From Sphingomonas sp. Leaf412 (GTDB taxonomy: Bacteria > Pseudomonadota > Alphaproteobacteria > Sphingomonadales > Sphingomonadaceae), in the NCBI RefSeq assembly GCF_001425405.1, contig NZ_LMQP01000003.1, positions 1,395,526 to 1,459,525 on the forward strand: a stretch of 64,000 nucleotides of DNA. Reading direction: 5' to 3'. Below, in pieces: positions 27,848-36,872 of this stretch. The translations under genes were made by a program, and so were the position numbers. The notes beneath the pieces were generated by a model. The model was not told where the DNA came from. It did not search any database and was given only the letters and a program-made list of their open reading frames with translations. Each line of letters opens with the position of its first letter. Position 1 is the stretch's first letter.

Positions 27848-29659
27848 ATGAACCCAGTTGTAAGCGCCGTCACCGACCGCATCATCGAGCGTTCGCGCCC
27901 GACCCGCGCGCCGTATCTCGCGCTGATCGAGCGCGAGCGCGAAACGTGGATCGGCCGCCCGCGCCTCGGCTGCGCCAACCTCGCGCACGCCTATGCCGGC
28001 ACGCCCGAGGATCGCGACGCGATGAAGGCGGATGCGGGGATGAACATCGGCATCGTCACCGCCTACAACGACATGCTGTCCGCCCACGCGGTCTATTATC
28101 GCTACCCCGAACTGATGAAGGTGTGGGCGCGGGAGGTCGGCGCGACGGCGCAGGTCGCGGGCGGCGTGCCCGCGATGTGCGACGGCGTGACGCAGGGCTA
28201 TGCCGGCATGGAATTGTCGCTGTTCAGCCGCGACACGATCGCGCTGTCGACCGCGGTCGCGCTCAGCCACGGCACGTTCGAGGGCGCGGCGCTGCTGGGC
28301 ATCTGCGACAAGATCGTGCCGGGCCTGCTGATGGGCGCGCTGCGTTTCGGCCACCTGCCCATGATCCTGATCCCCGGCGGCCCGATGCCCACCGGCATCC
28401 CGAACAAGACCAAGGCCGCGGTGCGCGAACGCTATGCCACCGGCGAGGCGAGCCGCGAGGAACTGCTCGATAGCGAGATCGCCGCCTATCACGGGCAGGG
28501 TACCTGCACCTTCTACGGCACCGCCAACACGAACCAGATGATGATGGAGGTCATGGGCCTCCACATGCCCGGCGCCGCCTTCGTCAATCCGGGCACGAAA
28601 TTGCGCCAGCAACTGACCCGCGCCGCGACGCAGCGGCTGGCCGCGATCGGCTGGCGTGGGCAGGACTATCGCCCGATCGGCCATTGCGTGGATGAGAAGG
28701 CGATCGTGAACGCCGCGGTCGGCCTGCTCGCCACCGGCGGATCGACCAACCATCTGTTGCATCTGCCCGCGATCGCGCGCGCGGGCGGGATCGTGATCGA
28801 CTGGGACGATATCGACCGCCTGTCGGGCGCGGTGCCGACGATCGCGCGCGTCTATCCCAACGGATCGGCGGACGTGAACGGGTTCGAGGCCGCTGGCGGC
28901 ATGCCCTATGTCATCCGCGAGCTGCTCGGTTCCGGCCACCTCCATCGCGACATCATGACCGTCGCGGGCGACGACCTGACCCCCTACGGCACCCGCCCGA
29001 CGCTCGACGGCGACACGCTGGCATGGACGCCCGCGGGGCCGAGCGGGGACGAGACGATCCTGCGCCACCCCGCCGATCCCTTCACCCCCGACGGCGGCGT
29101 CCGCATCGTCACCGGCAACATCGGCCGCGCCTGCATGAAGGTGTCGGCGGTGGAGCGCGACCGCTGGGTGGTGGAGGCGCCCGCCCGCGTCTTCTCCGAC
29201 CAGCTGGACGTCCTCGCCGCGTTCCAGGCGGGTGAGCTGGAACGCGACGTCGTCGTCGTCGTCCGTTTCCAGGGCCCGCGCGCGAACGGGATGCCCGAAC
29301 TGCACAAGCTGACGCCCGCGCTGGGCGTGCTCCAGAACCGGGGTTATCGCGTCGCGCTCGTCACCGACGGCCGCATGTCGGGCGCCAGCGGCAAGGTGCC
29401 CGCCGCGATCCACGTCAGCCCGGAGGCATTGGGCGGCGGCGCGATCGGGCTGATCCGCGACGGCGACCTGATCCGCGTGGATGCGGAGACGGGCACGCTG
29501 GAGGCTCTGGTCGCCCCCGACGAATGGGCCACCCGCGACCCCGCCGACGCGCCCCCCGCCGCCACCGGCATGGGCCGCGAACTGTTCGGCCTGTTCCGCG
29601 GGCTGGCGGACGAGGCGGAAAAGGGCGCCAGCGCGGTACTGGCGGGGGCGGGATTGTAG
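27848..29659 (+). CDS. edd: Phosphogluconate dehydratase
   Basis: 603 aa, full-length member of the IlvD/Edd family. The conserved Cys residues that bind the iron-sulfur cluster are visible in [10 protein letters not shown] (about residue 111) and [11 protein letters not shown], with a later [10 protein letters not shown]. The GGPMPTG and GRMSGASGK motifs are typical. Converts 6-phosphogluconate to KDPG in the Entner-Doudoroff pathway. ATG at 27848; an open extension covers the upstream repeat and is not coding. Confidence 0.96.
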   Translation: MNPVVSAVTDRIIERSRPTRAPYLALIERERETWIGRPRLGCANLAHAYAGTPEDRDAMKADAGMNIGIVTAYNDMLSAHAVYYRYPELMKVWAREVGATAQVAGGVPAMCDGVTQGYAGMELSLFSRDTIALSTAVALSHGTFEGAALLGICDKIVPGLLMGALRFGHLPMILIPGGPMPTGIPNKTKAAVRERYATGEASREELLDSEIAAYHGQGTCTFYGTANTNQMMMEVMGLHMPGAAFVNPGTKLRQQLTRAATQRLAAIGWRGQDYRPIGHCVDEKAIVNAAVGLLATGGSTNHLLHLPAIARAGGIVIDWDDIDRLSGAVPTIARVYPNGSADVNGFEAAGGMPYVIRELLGSGHLHRDIMTVAGDDLTPYGTRPTLDGDTLAWTPAGPSGDETILRHPADPFTPDGGVRIVTGNIGRACMKVSAVERDRWVVEAPARVFSDQLDVLAAFQAGELERDVVVVVRFQGPRANGMPELHKLTPALGVLQNRGYRVALVTDGRMSGASGKVPAAIHVSPEALGGGAIGLIRDGDLIRVDAETGTLEALVAPDEWATRDPADAPPAATGMGRELFGLFRGLADEAEKGASAVLAGAGL

Positions 29660-29669
29660 GATAGGTAGT

Positions 29670-29765
29670 GCCCTCACCCTTCCCACCGCCTCCGGCGGCG
29701 GGCCCCTTCCCTCTCCCGGCGGGAGAGGGAGGGAGCGACGCGAAGCGGCGCGGAAGGGTGAGGGC
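29670..29765. repeat. Long inverted repeat between edd and glk
   Basis: GCCCTCACCCTTCC at 29670-29683 and GGAAGGGTGAGGGC at 29752-29765 are exact complements. The interior adds GCCTCCGGCGGCGGGC and CCCTCTCCCGGCGGGAGAGG hairpins. This is a third repeat type in the window and lies within a likely operon. Confidence 0.8.
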
Positions 29766-29782
29766 GGTCGGGAGTGAATCGC

Positions 29783-30751
29783 ATGCAGCTCGTTTCGGTC
29801 GACATCGGCGGCACCCACGCCCGCTTCGCCATCGCGGAGGTCGACGACGGCCGCGTCCGGTCGCTCGGCGAGCCGGTGACGCTCAAGACCGCGGAACATG
29901 CCAGCCTGCAAACCGCGTGGGAGGCGTTCGCGCAGCGTCACGGCGCGCCCCTCCCCCCCGCCGCCGCACTGTCGGTCGCCTCGCCGATCACGGGCGACGT
30001 CATCCGCCTGACCAACAATCCCTGGGTCATCCGCCCGTCGCTGATCCCCGAGCGGCTGGGCGCGACGACCTATACGATCGTCAACGATTTCGGCGCGATC
30101 GGCCACGCCGTCGCGCAGCTGCCGCACGAGGATTTCGAGCATCTGTGCGGCCCCGACGAGCCGATCCCGGCCGCGGGAATCACCACCGTCTGCGGCCCGG
30201 GCACGGGACTGGGCGTGGCGCAGGTGTTCAAGACCGGCACCGGCTACCACGTCCTGCCGACCGAGGGCGGGCATATGGACTATGCCCCGCTCGACGGGAT
30301 CGAGGACGCGATCCTGAAGCGGCTGCGCAAGACCTTCACCCGCGTATCGGCCGAACGCGTCGTCGCCGGCCCCGCGATCGTCGCGATCTACGAAACCCTC
30401 GCCGAGCTGGAGGGCCGCGCCCACGCGCATGTCGACGACCGGACGATCTGGACCGAGGCGCTGGAGGGGACCGATTCGATCGCGCTCGCCGCGCTCGACC
30501 GCTTCTGCCTCGCGCTCGGAGCGGTCGCGGGCGACCTCGCGCTGGCGCACGGCGCGAACGGCGTCGTCATCGCGGGCGGGCTGGGCTTGCGGATCAAGGA
30601 CAAACTGCTGCGCTCCGGCTTCGACCAGCGCTTCGTCGCCAAGGGCCGGTTCCAGTCCATGATGGCGAAGATCCCCGTAAAACTCATCACCCACCCCCAG
30701 CCCGGCCTGTTCGGCGCCGCCGCCGCCTTCGCCCAGGAGCATCGCCAGTGA
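29783..30751 (+). CDS. glk: Glucokinase
   Basis: 322 aa, bacterial Glk family. The phosphate-binding loops are DIGGTHARFAIAEV near the N-terminus and CGPGTGLGVAQVF at about residue 140. NDFGAIGHAV contains the catalytic Asp, and EGGHMDYAP holds the Glu/His typical of this group. ATG at 29783 fits GGGAG eight nt upstream better than the GTG at 29774. Phosphorylates glucose to feed Zwf. Its stop overlaps the eda start. Confidence 0.95.
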   Translation: MQLVSVDIGGTHARFAIAEVDDGRVRSLGEPVTLKTAEHASLQTAWEAFAQRHGAPLPPAAALSVASPITGDVIRLTNNPWVIRPSLIPERLGATTYTIVNDFGAIGHAVAQLPHEDFEHLCGPDEPIPAAGITTVCGPGTGLGVAQVFKTGTGYHVLPTEGGHMDYAPLDGIEDAILKRLRKTFTRVSAERVVAGPAIVAIYETLAELEGRAHAHVDDRTIWTEALEGTDSIALAALDRFCLALGAVAGDLALAHGANGVVIAGGLGLRIKDKLLRSGFDQRFVAKGRFQSMMAKIPVKLITHPQPGLFGAAAAFAQEHRQ

Positions 30752-31365
30752 CCATCGAACGGATCATGCGGACCAGCCCGGTCATCCCCGTGCTGGTCGT
30801 CCACGACGCCGCGAAGGCGCGCCCGCTGGCGGAGGCGCTGGTGGCGGGGGGCCTGAAGGTGCTGGAGGTGACGTTGCGCACCGATGCCGCGATGGATGCG
30901 ATCGCGGAGATGCGGAAGGTCCCCGGCGCGATCGTCGGCGCGGGCACCGTGGTGTCGATCGACCAGGCCGACCGCGTCCGCGACGCGGGGGCGGAATTCA
31001 TCGTGTCTCCCGGCCTGTCGACGACGCTGGGCGAACATATCGTCGCGTCCGGCATCCCCTTCCTCCCCGGCGTCGCGACCGCGGGGGACATCATGCGCGG
31101 GCTGGACCTGGGCCTTTCGCACTTCAAGTTCTTCCCGGCGGAAACCAGCGGCGGGACGAAGGCGCTGAGGGCGCTCGCCGCGCCGTTCCATCAATGCCTG
31201 TTCTGTCCGACCGGCGGCATCACGGCGGCGAGCGCACCCGAATGGCTGGCGATCGATCCGGTCCTGTGCGTCGGGGGAAGCTGGATCGCCGACGGCACGC
31301 CGGCGCAGGTGGAGGAGAAGGCCCGCGCCGCCGCCGCGCTGGGCCGACCGGACGCCCGGCGATGA
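30748..31365 (+). CDS. eda: KDPG (2-keto-3-deoxy-6-phosphogluconate) aldolase
   Basis: 205 aa. Schiff-base Lys127 lies in HFKFFPAE and the proton-transfer Glu40 in KVLEVTLRT; the phosphate loop is PTGGIT. Splits KDPG into pyruvate and glyceraldehyde 3-phosphate, finishing the Entner-Doudoroff pathway. GTG start overlaps the glk stop by 4 nt (GTGA), so the two are coupled. Confidence 0.96.
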   Translation: MTIERIMRTSPVIPVLVVHDAAKARPLAEALVAGGLKVLEVTLRTDAAMDAIAEMRKVPGAIVGAGTVVSIDQADRVRDAGAEFIVSPGLSTTLGEHIVASGIPFLPGVATAGDIMRGLDLGLSHFKFFPAETSGGTKALRALAAPFHQCLFCPTGGITAASAPEWLAIDPVLCVGGSWIADGTPAQVEEKARAAAALGRPDARR

Positions 31366-31399
31366 CGCGAAATTAACCTCGCCCGCGTAGGGAGGCCGG

Positions 31400-31783
31400 A
31401 TGTTCGATTTCCGTTTCGACGCCGCGACCGGCATCCTTCATATCAGGACCGAGGGATTCTGGGATCTTGCGATGGCTCAGCGCTTCGCGGCGACAATGCT
31501 GGCGGAGGCCAGCGCGATCCGGGCCAGCCATGGCATATTCGCGGTTCTGACGGATGCGCGGGACTTTCCCGTCCAGCAGACCGCCGTTGGGACCGTGTTG
31601 CACGAACTGGCGATGCGCGGGCAATCGATGATGAACGGGCCGAACGCGACGGTGGTCAGGGCGATGCTGAACAAGTTGCAGAGCACCCGCCTGCTGTCGA
31701 TGTCCAACCACCGGACCTTCACCGACATGGACGAGGCGGCGGCGTGGATCGACAGCGAGTGGACGTCGCGTCGCGCGGCCTGA
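31400..31783 (+). CDS. Hypothetical protein, SpoIIAA/STAS-like
   Basis: 127 aa, no signal peptide. The layout fits the SpoIIAA/STAS-like family of small alphaproteobacterial proteins: FRFDAATGILHIRTEGFW at the start, a helix (LAMAQRFAATMLAEA), GIFAVLTDARDFP, and at the end FTDMDEAAAWIDSEW. ATG at 31400 with AGGGAGG upstream. It is convergent with mltG, only 6 nt apart. No catalytic residues stand out; role unknown. Confidence 0.6.
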   Translation: MFDFRFDAATGILHIRTEGFWDLAMAQRFAATMLAEASAIRASHGIFAVLTDARDFPVQQTAVGTVLHELAMRGQSMMNGPNATVVRAMLNKLQSTRLLSMSNHRTFTDMDEAAAWIDSEWTSRRAA

Positions 31784-31789
31784 GCCGGC

Positions 31790-32755
31790 CTACATCTCCC
31801 CGCGCGCGCGCCGGATCGCGTACCATTTGGCGACATTGGCGTTGTGCTGTTCCAGCGTGTCCGCGAACACATGCCCGCCCGTCCCGTCCGCGACGAAATA
31901 CAGCGCCCTGGTCGTCGCCGGGTCCAGCACCGCATCGATACTGGCCCGCCCGGGATTGGCGATCGGCCCGACCGGCAGGCCCGCGCTGGCATAGGTGTTG
32001 TAGCCGTTCTTCGCGCGCAGTTCCGACTGGCGGATCCGCCGGCCCAGCGGGCGTCCCTTCGTGATCGGGTAGATGACGGTGGGGTCGGCCTGTAGCGGCA
32101 TGCCGAGGCGCAGGCGGTTGGAATAGACCGCGGCGACGGTGCGGCGTTCGGACGGCTTGCCCGTCTCCTTCTCGACGATCGCGGCCAGGACGATCGCCTC
32201 GCGCGGGGTCTTCGCGACCGTCGCGGGCTTCCGCTTCTTCCACGCGGCGGCGAGATAGTCGCGCATCGCCGCCTGCATCCGCGCCAGCACCGCGGCGCGC
32301 GTCTCGCCCCGTTCGTAGGCATAGCCGTCGGGCAGGACGCTTCCCTCCGCCGGGACCGCGACGTCGCCCGTCAGCGCATCCGCCTTCATCAGCACGTCGC
32401 GGACCATGACGGAGGGATAGCCCTCCGGCACGATCGCGACGCGTTGCAGCGCCTTGCCCGATTGCAGGATGTCCAGGATCTGCGCCGCGCTGGCGTTCGC
32501 GGGGATTTCATATTCCCCCGCCTTGATCGATCCCCCGCCCCCGAACACGCGCGCCTGAAGGCGGAACCGCGTGGCCGACGCGATCGCGCCCGCCTTTTCC
32601 AGCCGGTCCGCCGCCGCGGCGAGCGAGGCCCCTTGCGGTACCGTGAAGGCCAGTGGCCGCGGCGCAGGCCCCGCGCCGTTCCACCCCTGCGCGACCCACA
32701 GGGCCGCGGCGATCAGGACGATGGCGATGACGCCGAGGCAGCCGATCTTCTTCAT
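31790..32755 (-). CDS. mltG: Endolytic murein transglycosylase MltG
   Basis: 321 aa. One N-terminal membrane anchor (residues 5-22, GCLGVIAIVLIAAALWV), a LysM-like region with FTVPQGASLAAAADRL, then the YceG catalytic domain. The catalytic Glu is in LAAIVEKETGKPSERR, and QADPTVIYPI and NTYASAGLPVGPIANPG are hallmark segments. It cuts nascent glycan strands in the periplasm. Last gene after fabF on the minus strand, the usual alphaproteobacterial order. Confidence 0.95.
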   Translation of the reverse strand: MKKIGCLGVIAIVLIAAALWVAQGWNGAGPAPRPLAFTVPQGASLAAAADRLEKAGAIASATRFRLQARVFGGGGSIKAGEYEIPANASAAQILDILQSGKALQRVAIVPEGYPSVMVRDVLMKADALTGDVAVPAEGSVLPDGYAYERGETRAAVLARMQAAMRDYLAAAWKKRKPATVAKTPREAIVLAAIVEKETGKPSERRTVAAVYSNRLRLGMPLQADPTVIYPITKGRPLGRRIRQSELRAKNGYNTYASAGLPVGPIANPGRASIDAVLDPATTRALYFVADGTGGHVFADTLEQHNANVAKWYAIRRARGEM

Positions 32756-32761
32756 GTTCCT

Positions 32762-32830
32762 CCACCCCGGCGAACGCCGGGGTCCAGTTGCGACCGGCCC
32801 CATGCTGCACCCCGGCGTTCGCCGGGGCGG
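32762..32830. repeat. Palindromic repeats between mltG and fabF
   Basis: CACCCCGGCGAACGCCGGGG on the left and CACCCCGGCGTTCGCCGGGG on the right, each nearly self-complementary, about 28 nt apart. Related to the pair at 52925-53032. Confidence 0.8.
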
Positions 32831-32837
32831 TCAGGCA

Positions 32838-34097
32838 TCACACCGCCCGCATCACCAGCGACGCGTTGGTCCCGCCGAAACCGAAACTGTTGTTCAGCAC
32901 CGCCTTCACCGACCGCTTCTTCGCATGATGCGGGACCAGGTCCACGCCCGCGCACCCGTCGCTGGGGTTGTCGAGGTTCAGCGTCGGCGGCACGATCTGG
33001 TCGCGCAGCGCCAGGATGCAGAAGATGCTTTCCACCGCCCCCGCGCCGCCCAGCAGGTGGCCGATCGCGGACTTGGTCGACGACATCGACAATTTACCGA
33101 TATCGTCCCCGAACAACCGCCGCACCGCGCCCAGTTCCAGCTCGTCGCCCAGCGGCGTGGAGGTGCCGTGCGCGTTGATGTAATCGATGTCCGACAACGC
33201 CAGCCCGCTGCGCTTCATCGCCATCTCCATCGACCGGTACGCGCCCGATCCTTCCGGGTGCGGCGCGGTGACGTGATAGGCGTCGCCCGACAGGCCGTAG
33301 CCGATGACCTCGGCATAGATTTTCGCGCCGCGCGCCTTGGCGCGTTCGTATTCCTCCAGCACGACGACGCCCGCGCCCTCGCCCATGACGAAGCCGTCGC
33401 GGTCCTTGTCGTACGGGCGCGACGCCTTCTCCGGCTGGTCGTTGAACGCGGTCGACAGCGCGCGCGCCTGCGCGAAGCCCGCGATGCCCAGCGGGCAGAT
33501 CGCTCCCTCCGCGCCGCCCGCCAGCATGACGTCGGCATCGTCCATCGCGATCATCCGAGCGGCGTCGCCGATCGAATGCGCGCCGGTGGAGCACGCCGTG
33601 ACGACCGCATGGTTGGGGCCCATCAGGCCGTATTTGATCGTCACCTGCCCGGTGATGAGGTTGATGAGGCGGCCGTGGACGAAATGCGGGGACACGCGCG
33701 AGGGCCCCTTGTTCTCGCACACCAGCGATTCGCTCGCGATCCCCGGCAGCCCGCCGATGCCCGACCCGATCGACGCGCCCGCGCGATAGCGTTCCGCCTC
33801 GCTCATGTCGGTCAGGCCCGCATCCTCCAGCGCCTGGCTGGCGGCGTCGATGCCGTAGATGATGAAGGGATCGACCTGGCGCTGCACCTTGTGGTCGACG
33901 CGCAGGTTCGGGTCGAAGCCGTATTCGTGGCCCGCGGGCTTCACCTCGCACGCGATGCGGCATTTCTGGTCCGATGCGTCGAAGCGCGTGATCGGACCGG
34001 CGCCGGACCTGGCGGCGAGGATATTGGCCCACACGGTTTCCACGTCGGCACCCAGGGGAGTGACCAGACCCAGACCGGTGACGACGACACGACGCAT
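32838..34097 (-). CDS. fabF: Beta-ketoacyl-ACP synthase II
   Basis: 419 aa. The Cys-His-His triad is intact: Cys in VVTACSTGAHSIG, His in INAHGTSTPLGD and His in SAIGHLLGGAGAVE. It starts MRRVVVTGLGLVTPLG and ends with the FGFGGTNASLV loop. Elongates acyl-ACP in type II fatty acid synthesis; it directly follows acpP on the strand. Confidence 0.97.
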   Translation of the reverse strand: MRRVVVTGLGLVTPLGADVETVWANILAARSGAGPITRFDASDQKCRIACEVKPAGHEYGFDPNLRVDHKVQRQVDPFIIYGIDAASQALEDAGLTDMSEAERYRAGASIGSGIGGLPGIASESLVCENKGPSRVSPHFVHGRLINLITGQVTIKYGLMGPNHAVVTACSTGAHSIGDAARMIAMDDADVMLAGGAEGAICPLGIAGFAQARALSTAFNDQPEKASRPYDKDRDGFVMGEGAGVVVLEEYERAKARGAKIYAEVIGYGLSGDAYHVTAPHPEGSGAYRSMEMAMKRSGLALSDIDYINAHGTSTPLGDELELGAVRRLFGDDIGKLSMSSTKSAIGHLLGGAGAVESIFCILALRDQIVPPTLNLDNPSDGCAGVDLVPHHAKKRSVKAVLNNSFGFGGTNASLVMRAV

Positions 34098-34158
34098 AGG
34101 TTCTTCCTCTTGCCCGCCCGCCTGCCGTTGCCGGCACGGGCGGCTGCTTAACGTGAAA

Positions 34159-34227
34159 CGGCTCCCCGTCCTCTAGCCGAGGAGGGGGAGCCGCTCAAAT
34201 CCGGCTCTCCGGATGCGAGGCATCCGG
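34159..34227 (-). terminator. Two hairpins between acpP and fabF
   Basis: CGGCTCCCC (34159-34167) pairs with GGGGAGCCG (34185-34193). CCGGATGC (34209-34216) pairs exactly with GCATCCGG (34220-34227) around a GAG loop. In fatty-acid operons a partial terminator after acpP is common and lets the carrier protein be made in excess; that role here is inferred. No T-run follows. Confidence 0.5.
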
Positions 34228-34247
34228 ACCCCGATCAGCCCCTGAAA

Positions 34248-34484
34248 TCAGGCCTTGTGCTCGTCGATGTACGTGATCGCGTCACGCACGGTCGAAATCT
34301 TCTCGGCCGCATCGTCGGGGATTTCGACGCCGAATTCCTCCTCGAACGCCATCACCAGTTCGACGATGTCGAGGCTGTCCGCGCCCAGATCGTCGATGAA
34401 GCTGGCGTCCTCGGTGACCTTTTCGGCCTCGACGCCGAGATGCTCGACGACGATCTTCTTCACGCGGTCGGCGGTCTCGCTCAT
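34248..34484 (-). CDS. acpP: Acyl carrier protein
   Basis: 78 aa, acidic, four-helix carrier. The phosphopantetheine attachment Ser37 is in [18 protein letters not shown] at 34484 has AGAGGGA upstream. Carries acyl chains for fatty acid synthesis. A gap of 139 nt separates it from fabG and may hold its own promoter. Confidence 0.97.
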   Translation of the reverse strand: MSETADRVKKIVVEHLGVEAEKVTEDASFIDDLGADSLDIVELVMAFEEEFGVEIPDDAAEKISTVRDAITYIDEHKA

Positions 34485-34533
34485 ATTCAATCCCTCTCTC
34501 GAATTGGGGGGTAGGTAAGTGATTTCCTGAACG

Positions 34534-34562
34534 CAGGTAGAACGGGCGCGGTTTCGTGACAA
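34534..34562 (-). promoter_or_regulatory. Possible acpP promoter
   Basis: Read on the minus strand, TTGTCA (34557-34562) and TACCTG (34534-34539) are 17 nt apart, a weak sigma-70 pattern about 50 nt before the acpP start. The -10 box is poor, so this is only a suggestion. Confidence 0.3.
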
Positions 34563-34623
34563 GTGCGACGTTTACCGTGCGCCCCGCCCGGACCGGCGCC
34601 GCCGTGCCGCCGTCTTGCCGCCG

Positions 34624-35364
34624 TCACACCATCGCCATGCCGCCGTTGACGTGGATCGTCTGCCCGGTGACGTATCCCGCCTCGCGGCTGGCCAGGTACA
34701 CCACCGCCGCCGCCACGTCCGCGCCCTCGCCCAGCGTCCCGGCCGGGATGCGCGTCGTCAGCGCGGCCTTCTGCGCCTCGGGCAGCGCATCGGTCATCGC
34801 GGAACGGATGAAGCCGGGCGCGACGCAATTGACGGTGATGTTGCGGCTGGCCAGTTCCTGCGCCAATGCCTTGGACATGCCGACCAGCCCGGCCTTCGAT
34901 GCGGCATAATTCGCCTGCCCCGGATTGCCCGTCTGCCCGACGACCGACGTGATCGACACGACGCGCCCGAACCGCGCCTTCATCATCGGCTTCGCGGCGG
35001 CACGGACGAGGCGGAACGCCGCCTCCAGGTTGACGCGGATCACCTGGTCCCATTCGTCGTCCTTCATCCGCATCGCCAGATTGTCGCGCGTGACGCCCGC
35101 GTTGTTGACGAGGATGTCGAGCCGCCCCAGCTTCGCCACCGCCTGCGGCACCAGCGCATCGACCGCCGCGCCATCGGACAGGTCGCACGGCACCGCGACA
35201 TGTTCGCCGCCCAGCGACGCGCGAAACTGCTCCAGCTTGTCCGTATTGGACCCCGAAACCGCCAGCCGCGCCCCCTGCCCCGCCAACGCCCGCGCGATCG
35301 CGGACCCGATGCCCCCCGAAGCGCCCGTGACGAGCGCGGTCATGCCGCTAAGGTCGAACATCAT
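34624..35364 (-). CDS. fabG: 3-oxoacyl-ACP reductase
   Basis: 246-aa short-chain dehydrogenase. The NADPH motif is TGASGGIGSAIARAL (residues 14-28). NNAGVTRDN and the catalytic Ser (SITSVVGQTG), Tyr and Lys (ANYAASKAG) are present. Its start overlaps the stop of the upstream GxxExxY gene by 4 nt (ATGA), so the inserted gene sits directly against fabG and may be co-translated with it. Confidence 0.96.
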   Translation of the reverse strand: MMFDLSGMTALVTGASGGIGSAIARALAGQGARLAVSGSNTDKLEQFRASLGGEHVAVPCDLSDGAAVDALVPQAVAKLGRLDILVNNAGVTRDNLAMRMKDDEWDQVIRVNLEAAFRLVRAAAKPMMKARFGRVVSITSVVGQTGNPGQANYAASKAGLVGMSKALAQELASRNITVNCVAPGFIRSAMTDALPEAQKAALTTRIPAGTLGEGADVAAAVVYLASREAGYVTGQTIHVNGGMAMV

Positions 35365-35795
35365 TCTCTCCGTTCGTGAAAGGGTTCGCGCAGAGGCGCA
35401 GAGGACGCAGAGGGACGATGGTTGTTGACGAGCCGGCGCAGCCCCTCCTTCAACGTTTCGCCACCGAAATTTATAAGCAGCCCAACGGGCTGCCTCATCA
35501 ACCGCAAGTATGTCAGGACCTGCTTGGCGTGGACGGGAAGCAGCCGCTCCACCGATTTGATCTCTACGATCAGCCGCTCGTCGATCAGCAGATCGACGCG
35601 GAAAGCTGCATCGATCCGTACGTTCTCGAACTCCACGTCGATCGCACGCTGGCGGGCCACCTGATATCCCATACGTTCCAGTCGCCCGGCAAGCACCATC
35701 TCGTAGACGCTTTCGAGCAGACCGGGACCAAGGTCGCGGTGCAGTCGTATCGCCACATCGACGACGTCGCCGCTGATCGCATCGATATCCCGCAC
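35361..35795 (-). CDS. GxxExxY protein (PD-(D/E)XK nuclease superfamily)
   Basis: 144 aa, GTG start at 35795. The name-giving motif is at residues 25-31, GLLESVY, within HRDLGPGLLESVYE. The nuclease-like core has Asp68 in RVDLLIDE and Glu78-x-Lys80 in LIVEIKSVE, as in PD-(D/E)XK enzymes, then HAKQVLTYLRLM and GLLINFG. Cytosolic; function of the family unknown. It interrupts the fabD-fabG order and is bounded by a perfect 29-bp inverted repeat, whose left copy lies inside its own 3' end. This looks like an inserted cassette rather than a native fab gene. Confidence 0.9.
   Translation of the reverse strand: MRDIDAISGDVVDVAIRLHRDLGPGLLESVYEMVLAGRLERMGYQVARQRAIDVEFENVRIDAAFRVDLLIDERLIVEIKSVERLLPVHAKQVLTYLRLMRQPVGLLINFGGETLKEGLRRLVNNHRPSASSAPLREPFHERRE
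35384..35412. repeat. Left arm of a perfect 29-bp inverted repeat at the GxxExxY gene
   Basis: GTTCGCGCAGAGGCGCAGAG followed by GACGCAGAG. It is the exact reverse complement of 35801-35829. It encodes the C-terminal tail of the GxxExxY protein, so the gene's stop and the repeat evolved together. Confidence 0.9.
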
Positions 35796-35800
35796 ACTAC

Positions 35801-35862
35801 CTCTGCGTCCTCTGCGCCTCTGCGCGAACTAAAAAACCTTCGTCTTCGCGTCTTCGCGCGAA
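35801..35862. repeat. Right arm of the inverted repeat plus second repeat type
   Basis: CTCTGCGTCCTCTGCGCCTC and TGCGCGAAC (35801-35829) exactly complement 35384-35412. Next to it lies CTTCGTCTTCGCGTCTTCGC with GCGAAC, a second unit whose complement type (GCGAAGACGCGAAGACGC) occurs at 55697. The stretch fills the gap between fabD and the GxxExxY gene. Confidence 0.85.
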
Positions 35863-35864
35863 CT

Positions 35865-36824
35865 CTACAACCCCTTCGCCAGCGCCTCCAGGTCGTCCAT
35901 CGTCACCACGCTCACCGCCGCCACGTCCGGCGCGATGCGTTTCACCATCGGGGCGAGCACCTTGCCGCCGAACTCGACGAACTCCGTCACCCCCGCCGCC
36001 GCCATCGCCAGCACCGATTCGCGCCACCGCACCCGCCCCGTGACCTGCTGCACCAGCAGGTGGCGGATCGCCCCCGGCTCCGCGACCGCCACCGCGTCGA
36101 CGTTCGCAAACACGGGCACCAGCGGCGCGCGCAGGTCGGCGTCGAGCAGCGCCGCCTCCATCGCAACGGCGGCATCCTCCATCAGCGAACAGTGGAACGG
36201 CGCCGACACCGGCAAGAGCAGCGCGCGCTTCGCCCCCATGTCCTTCGCCAGCGCCACCGCGCGCTCCACCGCGACGCGGTGGCCCGAAATCACGACCTGC
36301 GTCGGATCGTTGTCGTTCGCCACGGTGCAGACCAACGTCTCCCCCATCTCGGCCAGGATCGCATCGACCGCCGCGCCCGCGATCACGCCCGCCTTCTCGA
36401 CGTCCGCGCCCAGCAATGCCGCCATCGCCCCCTCGCCCACCGGCACCGCCGCCTGCATCGCGCGCCCGCGCACCTTCAGCAGCCGCGCCGTCGTCGACAG
36501 GTCCAGCGCCGCCGCGGCGCACAGGGCGCTATATTCGCCCAGCGAATGGCCCGCGACGTAATCCGCCTTGTCCGCCAGCGTCACGTTCCCGTCGCGCTCA
36601 AGCACGCGCAGCGTCGCGATCGCGTTCGCCATGATCGCGGGCTGGGCGTTCTCGGTCAGCAGCAGGTCCTCCGCCGGCCCCTCCGCCATCAGCCGCTGGA
36701 GCTTTTGCCCCAGCGCCTCGTCGACCTCCTGGAACACTTCGCGGGCATGGGGGCTGGCGGCGGAAAGCGCCGCGCCCATGCCGACCGACTGGCTGCCCTG
36801 TCCGGGGAAGATGAATGCGCGCAA
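35865..36824 (-). CDS. fabD: Malonyl-CoA:ACP transacylase
   Basis: 319 aa. FIFPGQGSQSVGMG opens the protein, and the catalytic Ser94 is in AGHSLGEYSAL; the partner His lies in LLPVSAPFHCSLM. TTG start at 36824 with GGAGAGG upstream. Loads malonate on ACP. First gene of the fab string on the minus strand, followed by the inserted GxxExxY cassette. Confidence 0.95.
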   Translation of the reverse strand: MRAFIFPGQGSQSVGMGAALSAASPHAREVFQEVDEALGQKLQRLMAEGPAEDLLLTENAQPAIMANAIATLRVLERDGNVTLADKADYVAGHSLGEYSALCAAAALDLSTTARLLKVRGRAMQAAVPVGEGAMAALLGADVEKAGVIAGAAVDAILAEMGETLVCTVANDNDPTQVVISGHRVAVERAVALAKDMGAKRALLLPVSAPFHCSLMEDAAVAMEAALLDADLRAPLVPVFANVDAVAVAEPGAIRHLLVQQVTGRVRWRESVLAMAAAGVTEFVEFGGKVLAPMVKRIAPDVAAVSVVTMDDLEALAKGL

Positions 36825-36872
36825 CGGGCCTCTCCTGCATCGAAGGCGCGCGGGTTAGGCCGCGGCGGCGCG

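Noticed and set aside
35361..35795. Retron or group II intron at the GxxExxY locus
   Set aside because: No reverse transcriptase is present; only the small nuclease-like protein and inverted repeats.
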